Assembly (NCBI RefSeq): GCF_002813295.1
Contig: NZ_PHUE01000001.1
Coordinates: forward strand, 2,356,001 to 2,420,000
DNA: 64,000 bases
Direction: 5' to 3'
Source: Flavobacterium sp. 5
GTDB taxonomy: Bacteria > Bacteroidota > Bacteroidia > Flavobacteriales > Flavobacteriaceae
The position numbers and the translations under genes are program-made. Shown in pieces: positions 42,771-51,440 of this stretch. Under the pieces are notes generated by a model that saw only the letters and a list, made by a program, of their open reading frames with translations, was not told the origin of the DNA and ran no database searches. Positions within the stretch are counted from its first letter, which is position 1; every line of letters starts with the position of its first letter.

Positions 42771-42982
42771 TGGATTAAATTAAGATTGTTTTTGATTGTA
42801 TTGAGTGATAAACTATGATTTGAGTATAAAAAAGGAATATTAAATTCTTTTTTTTTTAGATTAAAAATGCATAAATCGTTAAAACATTAACGATAAAATT
42901 ATAATATGCTCTTTATGTATCTTGGAGTTGTTAAAAGCACAATTAATTAAATATTTCTTAACATTAATTAGTTTAAATGTTA

Positions 42983-42990
42983 TAATTTTG
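42983..42990 (+). promoter_or_regulatory. -7 promoter element of the TonB receptor gene
   Basis: TAATTTTG matches TAnnTTTG, 24 bp before the ATG at 43015. Confidence 0.5.
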
Positions 42991-43014
42991 CCAAAAATAT
43001 TTAAACTAACAAGA

Positions 43015-45840
43015 ATGAAAACAATGAAAAATTGGTTACTCTCTGGATTACTGTTTTTGATAGCTTCAACTGTATTTTCTCAAGGAAAAATCACGGGAAC
43101 TATCACAGATGGACAAAGCCCGTTACCTGGTGCAAATGTTGCTATTAAAGGTGCATCAGCAAGTGCTTCGACAGGTTTTGATGGTAAATTTACTATTGAT
43201 TCGAATGTAAACTCTGGGCAATTAATTATTTCTTACATTGGTTTTGCAAACCAAACAATTGATTTTTCTACTTCAGGCAATGGAACTACAAATTTAGGGA
43301 ATATTGTTTTGATTAGTAATTCTAATGAATTGAACGAAATTGTAGTTAAATCTTCTGTTGTGGATATTGCAAAAGATAGAAAAACGCCAGTTGCAGTTTC
43401 AACAATTAAAGCATCTGAAATTCAACAAAAATTAGGAACTCAAGAGTTTCCTGAGATTTTAAAGAATACCCCTTCAGTATATGCTGTAAAAGGAGGTGGT
43501 GGATTTGGAGATTCAAGAATTTCTATTCGTGGATTTAGCCAAAATAACATTGCAGTTATGATTAATGGTGTTCCAGTTAATGACATGGAAACTAGTGCTG
43601 TTTATTGGAGTAACTGGGCAGGTCTTTCAGACGTAACTTCTGCGATGCAAGTACAAAGAGGTTTAGGTTCTTCAAAATTAGCAATAGCATCTGTTGGAGG
43701 TACAATAAATGTAGTGACTAAATCTTCAGATCGCAAAGAAGGTGGTTCTATTGGGTCTTCTTTCGGAAATGCAAATTATTTAAAAACACAAGCATCTTAT
43801 TCTACTGGTAAATTAGATAATGGACTTTCAGCTTCTATTTTATACAGTCATACTCAAGGAGATGGTTATGTAGACGGAACTGATTTTGAAGGAGACAATT
43901 ACTTTATTGCTTTGGGTTATGCTACGAAAAACAATAAACATGATATTCAATTTACTTTTACAGGTGCTCCACAATGGCACAATCAAAGAAATTCAAGTAT
44001 TACAATTGCTCAGTATCAAAAATATGGAACTGATGAAGATCCAAATACTCGTTACAACTCAGATTGGGGTTATTTGAATGGAGAAAAATTTAATATGACT
44101 AGAAACTATTACCACAAGCCTGTTGGTTCTATTAACTGGGATTATAACATCAATGAAACTTCTAAATTATCTACTGTTGTTTATGGCTCTTGGGGCCGTG
44201 GTGGTGGTTCAAGAGGTACAGGAGGCGTTAGAGGATTAACATATACTGCTGATGCTTTTAGAACTGCTAATGGTTTGGTAGATTTTGATAAAATTCAAGC
44301 ATACAACTCAGGACAAACAGTTAATATTTCTGGTGTTGATAGAACAAGAACAACAATACCAGATGTTGATGGTAAATATCAAAATAGTGCAGATATAGGT
44401 AGAAAAGGTGCAGGTACTACAGCTTCTCCTTATGTTTACAATAGTACTTCAGGGATTTCACAAATTTCATCAATTAACTCTCATGACTGGTATGGTGGTG
44501 TAATTAATTTTGATAAAAAATTCACTCAAAATTTAACTTGGGATATTGGTCTTGATGCAAGAACATATACTGGAATTCATTATCAAAACTTAAATAATTT
44601 ATTAGGTGCAGATGAGTATTTTGACAATTATGACGTTAATAATCCAAATAGAATTTTAACAAATACCTATACATTGAGTCCTTCTGGAAATCCATTTGTA
44701 AATGCAAAAAAAGGAGATAAAATAAATTTCAACAATGATGGAAAGGTAAATTGGTATGGTTTATTTACTCAGTTAGAATATTCTAAGGATAACTTGACTG
44801 CTTTTATACAAGGAGCAATTTCTCAACAAGGTTTCAAAAGAGTTGACTATTTCAAATATAAAACTACAGATCCGCTTTCTTCTACAGATTATGAAAATAT
44901 TCTTGGAGGTAATGTAAAAGGAGGAGTAAACTATAACATTAATGAGCAACATAATGTTTTTGCTAATGCTGGTTATTATTCAAAACAACCTTTCTTTAAT
45001 GCGGTTTATCCTGGTCAAGCGTCTATAGTGAATCCTTATTTGGTAAACGAAAAAATCATGAGTGTTGAGGGAGGATATGGTTTCCGTTCTAAAATTTTTA
45101 CAGCCAATGTGAATGTTTACTATACAACTTGGGACGATAGAAATTTAAGAATAAACGATTCTAATACTACAGGTAATCCTGGTGGATATTTTGATTTTAC
45201 AGGAATCAATGAAACACACATGGGTGTTGAATTTGAAGGAAACTCAAAAGTTACGGATAAGTTTAAAGTAAATGGAATGTTTTCTTTTGGAAACTGGGAA
45301 TATAGCGGAAATGCTAATTCAACATTATACAATAATAGTAACGCAGAATTAAGCAAAAGTTTTTTATATTTAGATAAAGTAAAAGTTGGAGATGCTGCTC
45401 AAATGACAGCTTCTTTAGGTGCTTCTTATGAAGTGTTAAAAAGAGTTACTTTGGATGCTAATTATAATTATAATAATAATTTATATGCAGCAATTTCTCC
45501 AGATAAATTCACAAAAGAAGATAATAAAGGTTCTTTAGAATTACCTTCTTATGGATTAGTAGATGCGGGTTTCTCATATAAAATGCTTGTAGGAGATAAA
45601 AAAGATAAATCAGTTAATTTTAGAATAAACGTGAATAACGTTTTTGATAAAGTTTATATTGCTGAGTCTAGATCTAATTTTTTTGCAGATGACAATTTAC
45701 CTGTTGCATCAGGAGAACTAGCAGGTTCAAAAGGAACTTATGCTTCTAACGGACAGATTTACGATGGAATAGCTACTGTTAACCAAGTTTTCTTCGGATT
45801 TGGAAGAACTTGGAACTTTACTTTGAATTATGATTTCTAA
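43015..45840 (+). CDS. TonB-dependent receptor with carboxypeptidase-like regulatory domain
   Basis: 941 aa from ATG 43015, which gives a clean signal peptide (ends ...STVFSQ). A CarboxypepD-reg domain (about 24-100; GTITDGQSPLPGANVAIKG) precedes the plug (LGTQEFPEILKNTPSVYAV...SIRGFSQNNIAVMINGVPVNDME) and a 22-strand barrel ending FGRTWNFTLNYDF. An in-frame extension upstream exists but covers the promoter. No SusD partner is next to it, so the substrate (metal chelate, vitamin or other) is open. Monocistronic, with a terminator behind it. Confidence 0.9.
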   Translation: MKTMKNWLLSGLLFLIASTVFSQGKITGTITDGQSPLPGANVAIKGASASASTGFDGKFTIDSNVNSGQLIISYIGFANQTIDFSTSGNGTTNLGNIVLISNSNELNEIVVKSSVVDIAKDRKTPVAVSTIKASEIQQKLGTQEFPEILKNTPSVYAVKGGGGFGDSRISIRGFSQNNIAVMINGVPVNDMETSAVYWSNWAGLSDVTSAMQVQRGLGSSKLAIASVGGTINVVTKSSDRKEGGSIGSSFGNANYLKTQASYSTGKLDNGLSASILYSHTQGDGYVDGTDFEGDNYFIALGYATKNNKHDIQFTFTGAPQWHNQRNSSITIAQYQKYGTDEDPNTRYNSDWGYLNGEKFNMTRNYYHKPVGSINWDYNINETSKLSTVVYGSWGRGGGSRGTGGVRGLTYTADAFRTANGLVDFDKIQAYNSGQTVNISGVDRTRTTIPDVDGKYQNSADIGRKGAGTTASPYVYNSTSGISQISSINSHDWYGGVINFDKKFTQNLTWDIGLDARTYTGIHYQNLNNLLGADEYFDNYDVNNPNRILTNTYTLSPSGNPFVNAKKGDKINFNNDGKVNWYGLFTQLEYSKDNLTAFIQGAISQQGFKRVDYFKYKTTDPLSSTDYENILGGNVKGGVNYNINEQHNVFANAGYYSKQPFFNAVYPGQASIVNPYLVNEKIMSVEGGYGFRSKIFTANVNVYYTTWDDRNLRINDSNTTGNPGGYFDFTGINETHMGVEFEGNSKVTDKFKVNGMFSFGNWEYSGNANSTLYNNSNAELSKSFLYLDKVKVGDAAQMTASLGASYEVLKRVTLDANYNYNNNLYAAISPDKFTKEDNKGSLELPSYGLVDAGFSYKMLVGDKKDKSVNFRINVNNVFDKVYIAESRSNFFADDNLPVASGELAGSKGTYASNGQIYDGIATVNQVFFGFGRTWNFTLNYDF

Positions 45841-45866
45841 TATTTAGAATCTAAATAAATATTAAT

Positions 45867-45901
45867 AACGGCGTTGACTTTTAGTTAAATGCCGTTTTTT
45901 T
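45867..45901 (+). terminator. TonB receptor gene terminator
   Basis: AACGGC (45867-45872) pairs with GCCGTT (45891-45896), extended inside by TTGACT/AGTTAA, then a T-run. Confidence 0.8.
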
Positions 45902-45943
45902 ATGCCCTTTTTTGTTATATTTGTTTAAATTAAAAAACTTTTT

Positions 45944-46366
45944 ATGTACACTATTTTACAAAAAGCACACTCTGGTTGGGCTTATATTGCACTCTTAGTT
46001 CTAGTTATTTCGGTTATAAATGCTATATTGGGAATGTCTTCCAAAAAAGAATTTACAGCTAAAGACCGAAAAATTGCTTTATTTGGATTAATTGGAACAC
46101 ATGTTCAATTGCTTTTTGGTTTAATTTTGTATTTTGTGTCTCCACTAGGATTAGCTTCTTTCGGACAAATGTCAGATAAAGCATTGCGTTTAACTTCATT
46201 AGAGCACCCATTAATTAATGTAATTGCAATTACTTTGATTACTATCGGTTGGTCAAAACATAAAAGAGCAACAACAAGTGAATCAAAATTTAAAGGCTTT
46301 GCCATATTTTACGGTTTAGGATTAGTACTTATTTTAAGTAGAATCCCTTGGTCATTGTGGTTATAA
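45944..46366 (+). CDS. Small four-helix membrane protein with conserved-looking histidines
   Basis: 140 aa with four predicted membrane segments (about 12-30, 46-66, 86-104, 118-138). Histidines lie at or near membrane boundaries (QKAHSGW, GTHVQLLFG, LEHPLINV, SKHKR), as in cytochrome-b-like or DUF-type haem proteins. I cannot name the family. Monocistronic between two terminators. Confidence 0.7.
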   Translation: MYTILQKAHSGWAYIALLVLVISVINAILGMSSKKEFTAKDRKIALFGLIGTHVQLLFGLILYFVSPLGLASFGQMSDKALRLTSLEHPLINVIAITLITIGWSKHKRATTSESKFKGFAIFYGLGLVLILSRIPWSLWL

Positions 46367-46375
46367 CCCATTTTT

Positions 46376-46400
46376 AAAAGTCCTGAAAAGGACTTTTTTT
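46376..46400 (+). terminator. Intrinsic terminator with GAAA tetraloop
   Basis: 9-bp stem (46376-46384 with 46389-46397), GAAA loop, T-run. Confidence 0.88.
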
Positions 46401-46447
46401 TACCCATAATTTTTTTGCGCATCAAAGTTTCACCTAATAAACTCTAA

Positions 46448-46942
46448 ATGAAAAAAATAATCACACTTTTATGTTTACTAGCCAATATCGGGATAGTAAG
46501 TAGTCAAAGTTCTATTATTAACAGCAAAAAATTTTCCATAAATAAAGACACTGTAAAGAAATCTACTAAAGTTGTAGAAAAAGTTGTTGAACCAGTTGCT
46601 ATCGCCCCAGATACTGTAATTGTTGAAACTGGAAAATTTGTATTTTTTAAAAAAGATGCCCATGCTTCTTATTACCATGATAAATTTAATGGTAAAAAAA
46701 CGGCTAGCGGAAAGCGATTTGATAACAAAAAGTTAACCGCAGCACATCGAAAATTTCCTTTTGGAACCAAACTCCGAATTACTAATGAAGCCAATGGTAA
46801 ATCTGTAATAGTAGAGGTGATTGATAGAGGTCCTTTTGCAAGAGGAAGAGAAATCGATTTAAGTAAAAAAGCTTTTATGGACATTACTTCTAATAAAAAT
46901 AGTGGAGCAGTAATTGTGAAAATCGAAGAATTACAAAAATAA
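46448..46942 (+). CDS. RlpA-like septal ring/double-psi beta-barrel protein
   Basis: 164 aa. Signal peptide 1-19, a variable linker (20-60), and a double-psi barrel (ASYYHDKFNGKKTASGKRF...TAAHRKFPFGTKLRITN...VIDRGPFARGREIDLSKKAF). The His-Arg-Lys and DRGPF motif match RlpA, a lytic transglycosylase on denuded glycan in Pseudomonas. No SPOR domain follows, so septal targeting would have to be different. Confidence 0.85.
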   Translation: MKKIITLLCLLANIGIVSSQSSIINSKKFSINKDTVKKSTKVVEKVVEPVAIAPDTVIVETGKFVFFKKDAHASYYHDKFNGKKTASGKRFDNKKLTAAHRKFPFGTKLRITNEANGKSVIVEVIDRGPFARGREIDLSKKAFMDITSNKNSGAVIVKIEELQK

Positions 46943-46948
46943 TTATTT

Positions 46949-46993
46949 TTAGTGCAGAGCTTGGTTAAAAGTAATTAGCTCACTCTGCACTAA
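46949..46993. terminator. Bidirectional hairpin between convergent genes
   Basis: TTAGTGCAGAG (46949-46959) pairs with CTCTGCACTAA (46983-46993) around a 23-nt loop, flanked by A/T-rich runs on both sides. Confidence 0.65.
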
Positions 46994-47009
46994 TTATTTT
47001 TAACTCAAA

Positions 47010-47477
47010 TCACCAATTTTTATAAGGATTGTTATTTAGATAAGAATTGTAATATCTTTTATCGTTCGTTACTTCTTCACCAAGCCAAATCGGTTTTTCA
47101 AAGAATTCTGTTTCAGATTGTAATTCAATTTCAGCCATAGTCAGGCCTTCATTTTCACCATAAAATTCATCAATTTCTACAATGTGATTCCCCGATTTTA
47201 CTTCAAATCGGATTTTGTCAATCACACCAGCTTCACATAAAAGCAATAGTTTTTCGGCCTCATCAACTGAGATTTCTTTTTCCCATTCAAAACGAGATAA
47301 ACCAGAATTATTCGAAATTCCTTTTATAGTCAAAAATCCTTTGTCTCCTTTTATTCGTACTCGAACTGTTCTTTCAGGAACGGAACTTAAATAGCCTTGT
47401 TTTATTCTATTTTGAGCAAAAGCTTCGGCTTTGAATGCATCTGAAGTCACCAAAAATTTTCGTTCTATTTCAATCAT
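47010..47477 (-). CDS. CYTH domain protein (triphosphate tunnel metalloenzyme)
   Basis: 155 aa. The CYTH signature E3-I-E5-R-K7 at the N-terminus and alternating charged strands (RVRIKGDKGFLTIKG, VEIDEFYGENEGLTMAEIEL) build the tunnel. Family members hydrolyse inorganic triphosphate or related polyphosphates with metal. A single CYTH domain without CHAD; substrate not determined by sequence. Confidence 0.9.
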   Translation of the reverse strand: MIEIERKFLVTSDAFKAEAFAQNRIKQGYLSSVPERTVRVRIKGDKGFLTIKGISNNSGLSRFEWEKEISVDEAEKLLLLCEAGVIDKIRFEVKSGNHIVEIDEFYGENEGLTMAEIELQSETEFFEKPIWLGEEVTNDKRYYNSYLNNNPYKNW

Positions 47478-47514
47478 TTTCCATTATTATTTTTATTAAT
47501 CTAAGGAGCTTTAT

Positions 47515-47583
47515 CCAGCTGTCCACTATATCTTTTTCTTTTTAAAGAAAAAAGAAAAAGGATGTCGTTTCCATCTGGGCTAG
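47515..47583. repeat. Intergenic hairpin element, copy 2 (GGAGCT...GGGCT family)
   Basis: Begins GGAGCTTTATCCAGCTGTCC and ends CCATCTGGGCTAG, with a 12-bp hairpin CTTTTTCTTTTT (47532-47543 with 47549-47560). The ends resemble copy 1 at 36400-36485; the hairpin sequence differs. Confidence 0.6.
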
Positions 47584-47661
47584 TAAGTCCATCAAAGATA
47601 TTCATTTATTTTTTAACACTTTTGTCATCTCATTTCTTTAAAACGTTTCTAAATTTGTGAC

Positions 47662-48744
47662 ATGCTCGAACCAATTCCAAATAGAAAGATAATACACATC
47701 GACATGGATGCATTCTATGCTTCGGTAGAGCAAATGGACAATCCCGAATTGCGAGGGAAGCCTGTTGCAGTAGGTGGTGCAGAGAATCGAGGGGTGGTTT
47801 CGGCAGCAAGTTACGAGGCTAGAAAATTTGGAGTTCGCAGTGCTATAAGTGGTGTTTTGGCTAAAAAAAATTGTCCGGAACTTATCTTTGTAAAACCGCG
47901 CTTTGATCGGTACAAAGAAATCTCAAAAAAAATACACAAAATTTTTCGTGATTATACGGATTTGGTTGAGCCATTATCGCTGGACGAAGCCTATTTGGAT
48001 GTAACCAAAAATAAAAAAGGAAATCCCAGCGCCACTTTATTGGCTGAAGAAATTAGATTACGAATATTTAATGAAGTAGGTTTAACAGCTTCAGCTGGAA
48101 TTTCGGTTAATAAATTTGTTGCCAAAATTGCGAGTGATTATAATAAACCTAATGGTCAAAAAACGGTTAATCCAGATGAAGTAATTGCTTTCTTAGAACA
48201 ATTACCGATTCAAAAATTTTATGGAGTAGGGAAAGTTACTGCTGAAAAAATGTTTCAACTTGGAATTTTTACAGGTTTGGATCTTAAAAGCAGACCAATA
48301 GAATTTCTCGAAAAACATTTTGGTAAATCCGGAAGTTTCTATTATAATGTAGTGAGAGGTGTACACAACAGTGAAGTAAAATCTAATCGAATAGCTAAAT
48401 CGGTAGCTGCTGAATATACTTTTGATAGTAATCTATCTTCCGAAATATTCATGTTGGAAAAGCTTGAAAAAATTGCAGCTGAATTGGAACGACGTTTGAA
48501 AAAACATCAAATTTCAGGAAAAACAATCACTCTTAAAATTAAATATAGTGATTTTACTCAACAAACACGAAGTAAAACTATACCCTATTTCATTGCAGAT
48601 AAATCATTGATTTTGGAAACTGTCAGGGAGTTATTGTATCAAGAAAGAATGAAAGATTCAGTACGATTGTTGGGGATTTCATTAAGCAATTTAAATACCG
48701 AAATGAAGAAAACAATAGTGGTGCAACTCAAATTTGATTTCTAA
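47662..48744 (+). CDS. dinB: DNA polymerase IV (Y family)
   Basis: 360 aa translesion polymerase. Metal-binding D14 and D16 in HIDMDAFYASVEQ and the SLDEAYLD pair in the palm; helix-hairpin-helix in the thumb (PIQKFYGVGKVTAEKM); little-finger domain; C-terminal QLKFDF resembles a sliding-clamp binding peptide. No LexA-box-like palindrome was seen upstream. Confidence 0.95.
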   Translation: MLEPIPNRKIIHIDMDAFYASVEQMDNPELRGKPVAVGGAENRGVVSAASYEARKFGVRSAISGVLAKKNCPELIFVKPRFDRYKEISKKIHKIFRDYTDLVEPLSLDEAYLDVTKNKKGNPSATLLAEEIRLRIFNEVGLTASAGISVNKFVAKIASDYNKPNGQKTVNPDEVIAFLEQLPIQKFYGVGKVTAEKMFQLGIFTGLDLKSRPIEFLEKHFGKSGSFYYNVVRGVHNSEVKSNRIAKSVAAEYTFDSNLSSEIFMLEKLEKIAAELERRLKKHQISGKTITLKIKYSDFTQQTRSKTIPYFIADKSLILETVRELLYQERMKDSVRLLGISLSNLNTEMKKTIVVQLKFDF

Positions 48745-48769
48745 TTTAGTGGCGAGTTTTCTTTTGCTT

Positions 48770-49705
48770 TTACTGTTGTTGCTCAATATAACTTATTTGC
48801 TCTTTTATTTCCTGTGGTATTTCTTCAAGAAGAACATCATTTATTTCTTCATAATGTCTACCATCTTCATAGCCTATGGAAACACATACGGATAGTGTTT
48901 GTCTCGCCAGTCCTTTGAAAGTTCCTTTAATCGGAGTGCAATCATGAAAATTTCTGCCTACAGCAAGTTTTACGTGATTGTCCATTGTCCATATATTATT
49001 GGTTGGATCTAGTCCAAGCCAGCCTTGTGTTGGAGTGTAAATTTCGACCCATGCATGAGTAGCACCTTCACCTCTTAGACCACTTTCGTTAGGACAGATA
49101 TAGCCACTTACATATCTTGAAGGGATACCGATAGTTCTTAAAAGCTGAAGCAAGACATGTGCGAAATCCTGGCAAACTCCTTTTTTTAGATCTAAAATTT
49201 CGTCAATTGTAGTTTCTATATTAGTAATTCCTTTAGTGTAGGTAAAGTTGTTAAATATATATTGATTGCATAATTGGGCAATGGTTATGATCGACATGTT
49301 TTCTATGGCTATCGTTTCCAAAATGTTATGAATCTCTTGTTGCTTTATAATTGTTTCTGGGTAGCTAAGTCTTAGTAAGGTTATGTCTTTGCTTTTTTCT
49401 TCTTCAATATCTTTTACGGAGGTGTCGTCAATTGCGGGAATTTTGCGAGGATGGTTTACTCGAACTGTCATTCGAGATTCAATAATCATTTCTTGATGTG
49501 CTTCTAAATTGTTGAAATTAGCAAAACGATTACCATAATAGTCACGAAAATATTCTACTTCGGGATCATTAGTAATAAAAAGTTGATAGTCAAGAACTTC
49601 TTGATTGTCAAAATTATGTGGAAATAAACGAATTTCGTTTATGCTTTCTTTTATAGGCCAGCTGTATTGGTATTTTGTGATGTGTACGATTTTGAATATT
49701 GCCAT
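48770..49705 (-). CDS. Transglutaminase-like protein of the ATP-grasp/alpha-E cluster
   Basis: 311 aa. N-terminal beta-sandwich (Bact_transglu_N, about 1-90) and a transglutaminase/protease core: Cys in KKGVCQDFAHV, His in GATHAWVEIY, Asp in WLGLDPTNN. All three catalytic residues are present. No signal peptide. Last gene of the leftward operon, 4 bp behind the alpha-E gene. By family and neighbourhood it probably cuts or forms amide bonds in peptides made by the ATP-grasp enzyme (inference following published neighbourhood analysis of amidoligases). Confidence 0.88.
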   Translation of the reverse strand: MAIFKIVHITKYQYSWPIKESINEIRLFPHNFDNQEVLDYQLFITNDPEVEYFRDYYGNRFANFNNLEAHQEMIIESRMTVRVNHPRKIPAIDDTSVKDIEEEKSKDITLLRLSYPETIIKQQEIHNILETIAIENMSIITIAQLCNQYIFNNFTYTKGITNIETTIDEILDLKKGVCQDFAHVLLQLLRTIGIPSRYVSGYICPNESGLRGEGATHAWVEIYTPTQGWLGLDPTNNIWTMDNHVKLAVGRNFHDCTPIKGTFKGLARQTLSVCVSIGYEDGRHYEEINDVLLEEIPQEIKEQISYIEQQQ

Positions 49706-49709
49706 ATAG

Positions 49710-50663
49710 CTAGGTGTAAGAAAAAAATAATTTAGAAAAATCGATAGAAAATTGAGTTAACTGTTTTTTTGTTGTTTCTAAAACATCTTCTAATTGTTCG
49801 TTTGTTAGGTGTTGGTAATCTGTGTAGACTACATAACTTTTTAATCTCCCAAATTGATTGTATAGCGTCTTGGCTTCACTTATTTCGCTGTCTTTTACAA
49901 GGCAATCCAAATATTTATTGATTAAGTCTAAAGTAAAAATTACTGAATGTGCAAAATCATAGTTAAAAACAACATGTTCAACGACTTTTCTATTATGTTT
50001 AATGTTGCTATAGCTTTTAAGGTATAATTCATAACCTGATAAGGAAAGCAAGAGTCTTTTCCAGTACATTGTGTCTTCATTTCCGTCCAAATTGTAATTA
50101 ATCGGGATGAAATAGGCTTGTGTCATGGATATGGTCTGTAAACATCGTTCGATTAGTTTTCCAATACTCGAAAAACTCCAGCCTAGTCCTCTTGGCATGG
50201 TAACATGGAAGATTCCATTATAAAGTAGTAGTTCTTTATTGAGTTTGTTTACAACTTTTAAGGCATCAGAAGTTTCCAGTTTTTGAGGAAGATCGTCGGA
50301 ATTCATATAATGATAGAGCGAATTGATGTGTTCCCAAAGTTCTTTGGTAATTTTATCTTGAGATCCTCTGGCATTTTCACGTGCTTTTATGACTAAATTT
50401 TTGACTGAATTGTGATTTAAACTATCACAAATTATATACTTCAAAACAAAGTTGGTGTCATATTGAACTTCATTTATTTGTTCATGAGTCAAATCAGTAT
50501 AGTAATTTAATAAAGGCTTGTAACCTTGGCAATCATCAGTTTCTTTGTCAAATGATAGAATGTAGCTTGTGTTAAGAGTAAGTAACATGCCATCTGTTCT
50601 TTCCATATATCTATTGAGCCAGAACATTCCGTCTGCAACTCGACTTAGCATGTTTGCTTTCAT
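49710..50663 (-). CDS. Alpha-E domain protein
   Basis: 317 aa all-helical alpha-E protein. It begins MLSRVADGMFWLNRYMERTDGM, the typical family start with the RYMER motif, and keeps the GLGWSFSSIGKLIERC segment. Alpha-E proteins are nearly always beside a circularly permuted ATP-grasp and a transglutaminase, as here; their chemistry is not established. Confidence 0.9.
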   Translation of the reverse strand: MKANMLSRVADGMFWLNRYMERTDGMLLTLNTSYILSFDKETDDCQGYKPLLNYYTDLTHEQINEVQYDTNFVLKYIICDSLNHNSVKNLVIKARENARGSQDKITKELWEHINSLYHYMNSDDLPQKLETSDALKVVNKLNKELLLYNGIFHVTMPRGLGWSFSSIGKLIERCLQTISMTQAYFIPINYNLDGNEDTMYWKRLLLSLSGYELYLKSYSNIKHNRKVVEHVVFNYDFAHSVIFTLDLINKYLDCLVKDSEISEAKTLYNQFGRLKSYVVYTDYQHLTNEQLEDVLETTKKQLTQFSIDFSKLFFSYT

Positions 50664-50725
50664 TAGAATCGATTTTTAAAATTGAGATATGTAGAATTTG
50701 TTTTTTGAAAATCGCATGAGTGTAT

Positions 50726-50760
50726 TTTCTTCTGATTTGCTATTTTTAAATCAGAAGAAA
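50726..50760. other. Strong hairpin in the operon between small ORF and alpha-E gene
   Basis: Perfect 13-bp stem TTTCTTCTGATTT (50726-50738 with 50748-50760), 9-nt loop, without a T-run in the direction of transcription, so more likely an mRNA-processing or stability element than a terminator. A second imperfect stem (GAGCAG.AAC near 50851 with GTTTCTGCTC near 50883-50892) lies upstream of it. Confidence 0.5.
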
Positions 50761-50917
50761 TTAAAGTATATACCAATTCTTTATTTGTAACCTGAGTCCA
50801 ATTGAATTGGGGATAATAGCAAAAAATCCAAATCTTTGTCTTTAGCGTAGAGCAGGAACTATGTTTCTAGAAATGCCAAATGTTTCTGCTCCTAAAAATA
50901 ATTGAACTCAGATTGTT

Positions 50918-51052
50918 TTAGCATTTGTATATAATTGGCTCCACTATAGTTTCGATGATCGATTCGATAATGGGAGCCTGAGCTTCAAAACGAATTGATT
51001 TTTCTTTGTTTGTCGAAGTGTTTGAAACGATTCTTGTCATAGTTGTTTTCAT
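50918..51052 (-). CDS. Candidate small protein, 44 aa, in the ATP-grasp operon
   Basis: ATG at 51052, TAA at 50918-50920; 10 bp downstream of the 115-aa gene and on the same strand. Sequence begins MKTTMTRIVSNTSTNKEKS, has KSIRFEAQAPIIES and ends VEPIIYKC with a terminal Cys. The segment KSIR...EA..PII resembles KSIKAA...EAPKLII in the 115-aa neighbour. No family known to me. It could be a substrate or precursor peptide of the operon's enzymes, or a chance frame. Confidence 0.4.
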   Translation of the reverse strand: MKTTMTRIVSNTSTNKEKSIRFEAQAPIIESIIETIVEPIIYKC

Positions 51053-51062
51053 TTGAATTGAT

Positions 51063-51410
51063 TTAAAAATTAATAAAATAGAATTTGATTTTTTTTACAA
51101 GTTGCATGATTTTGTTTTCTACTATAATGAGTTTTGGTGCTTCTAAATTGGGACCTTTTGCTGCTTTAATAGATTTTATTTTGCTTTTTTTTTTATTTGT
51201 TGGTTTGATTTCTATAATAGATCCATCGAAAGGGTCTGCCATGGGATCAAAAACTATGGTTTGTGATGTTGTAGGATTTGGTACTTCCTCTTTTATAATT
51301 TCTTCTTGGGTTATAGTTTTTGCGTCGTTTAAATGTTCTAAAACCATTTCGGGTAAAAAGGCAAACTTTGTACTATTGTTTTTTTCTGTGTTTATTTTAT
51401 TCTTTTCCAT
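51063..51410 (-). CDS. Small unknown protein, 115 aa, in the ATP-grasp operon
   Basis: 30 bp downstream of the ATP-grasp gene on the same strand. Hydrophilic N-terminal two thirds (KNKINTEKNNSTKF, acidic TQEEIIKEEVPNP), basic middle (PTNKKKSKIKSIKAAKG), and a hydrophobic-basic C-terminus (IMQLVKKIKFYFINF). No recognised domain. A frame of similar length exists on the opposite strand but is hydrophobic noise. The low complexity and position suggest a fast-evolving partner or substrate of the operon enzymes. Confidence 0.55.
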   Translation of the reverse strand: MEKNKINTEKNNSTKFAFLPEMVLEHLNDAKTITQEEIIKEEVPNPTTSQTIVFDPMADPFDGSIIEIKPTNKKKSKIKSIKAAKGPNLEAPKLIIVENKIMQLVKKIKFYFINF

Positions 51411-51440
51411 TTTGATTCATTTTAAATATTTAAAATGAAA

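Noticed and set aside
51085..51438. 117-codon plus-strand frame opposite the 115-aa gene
   Set aside because: Hydrophobic low-complexity translation expected opposite a Lys/Glu/Asn-rich gene; wrong strand for the operon; no promoter element.
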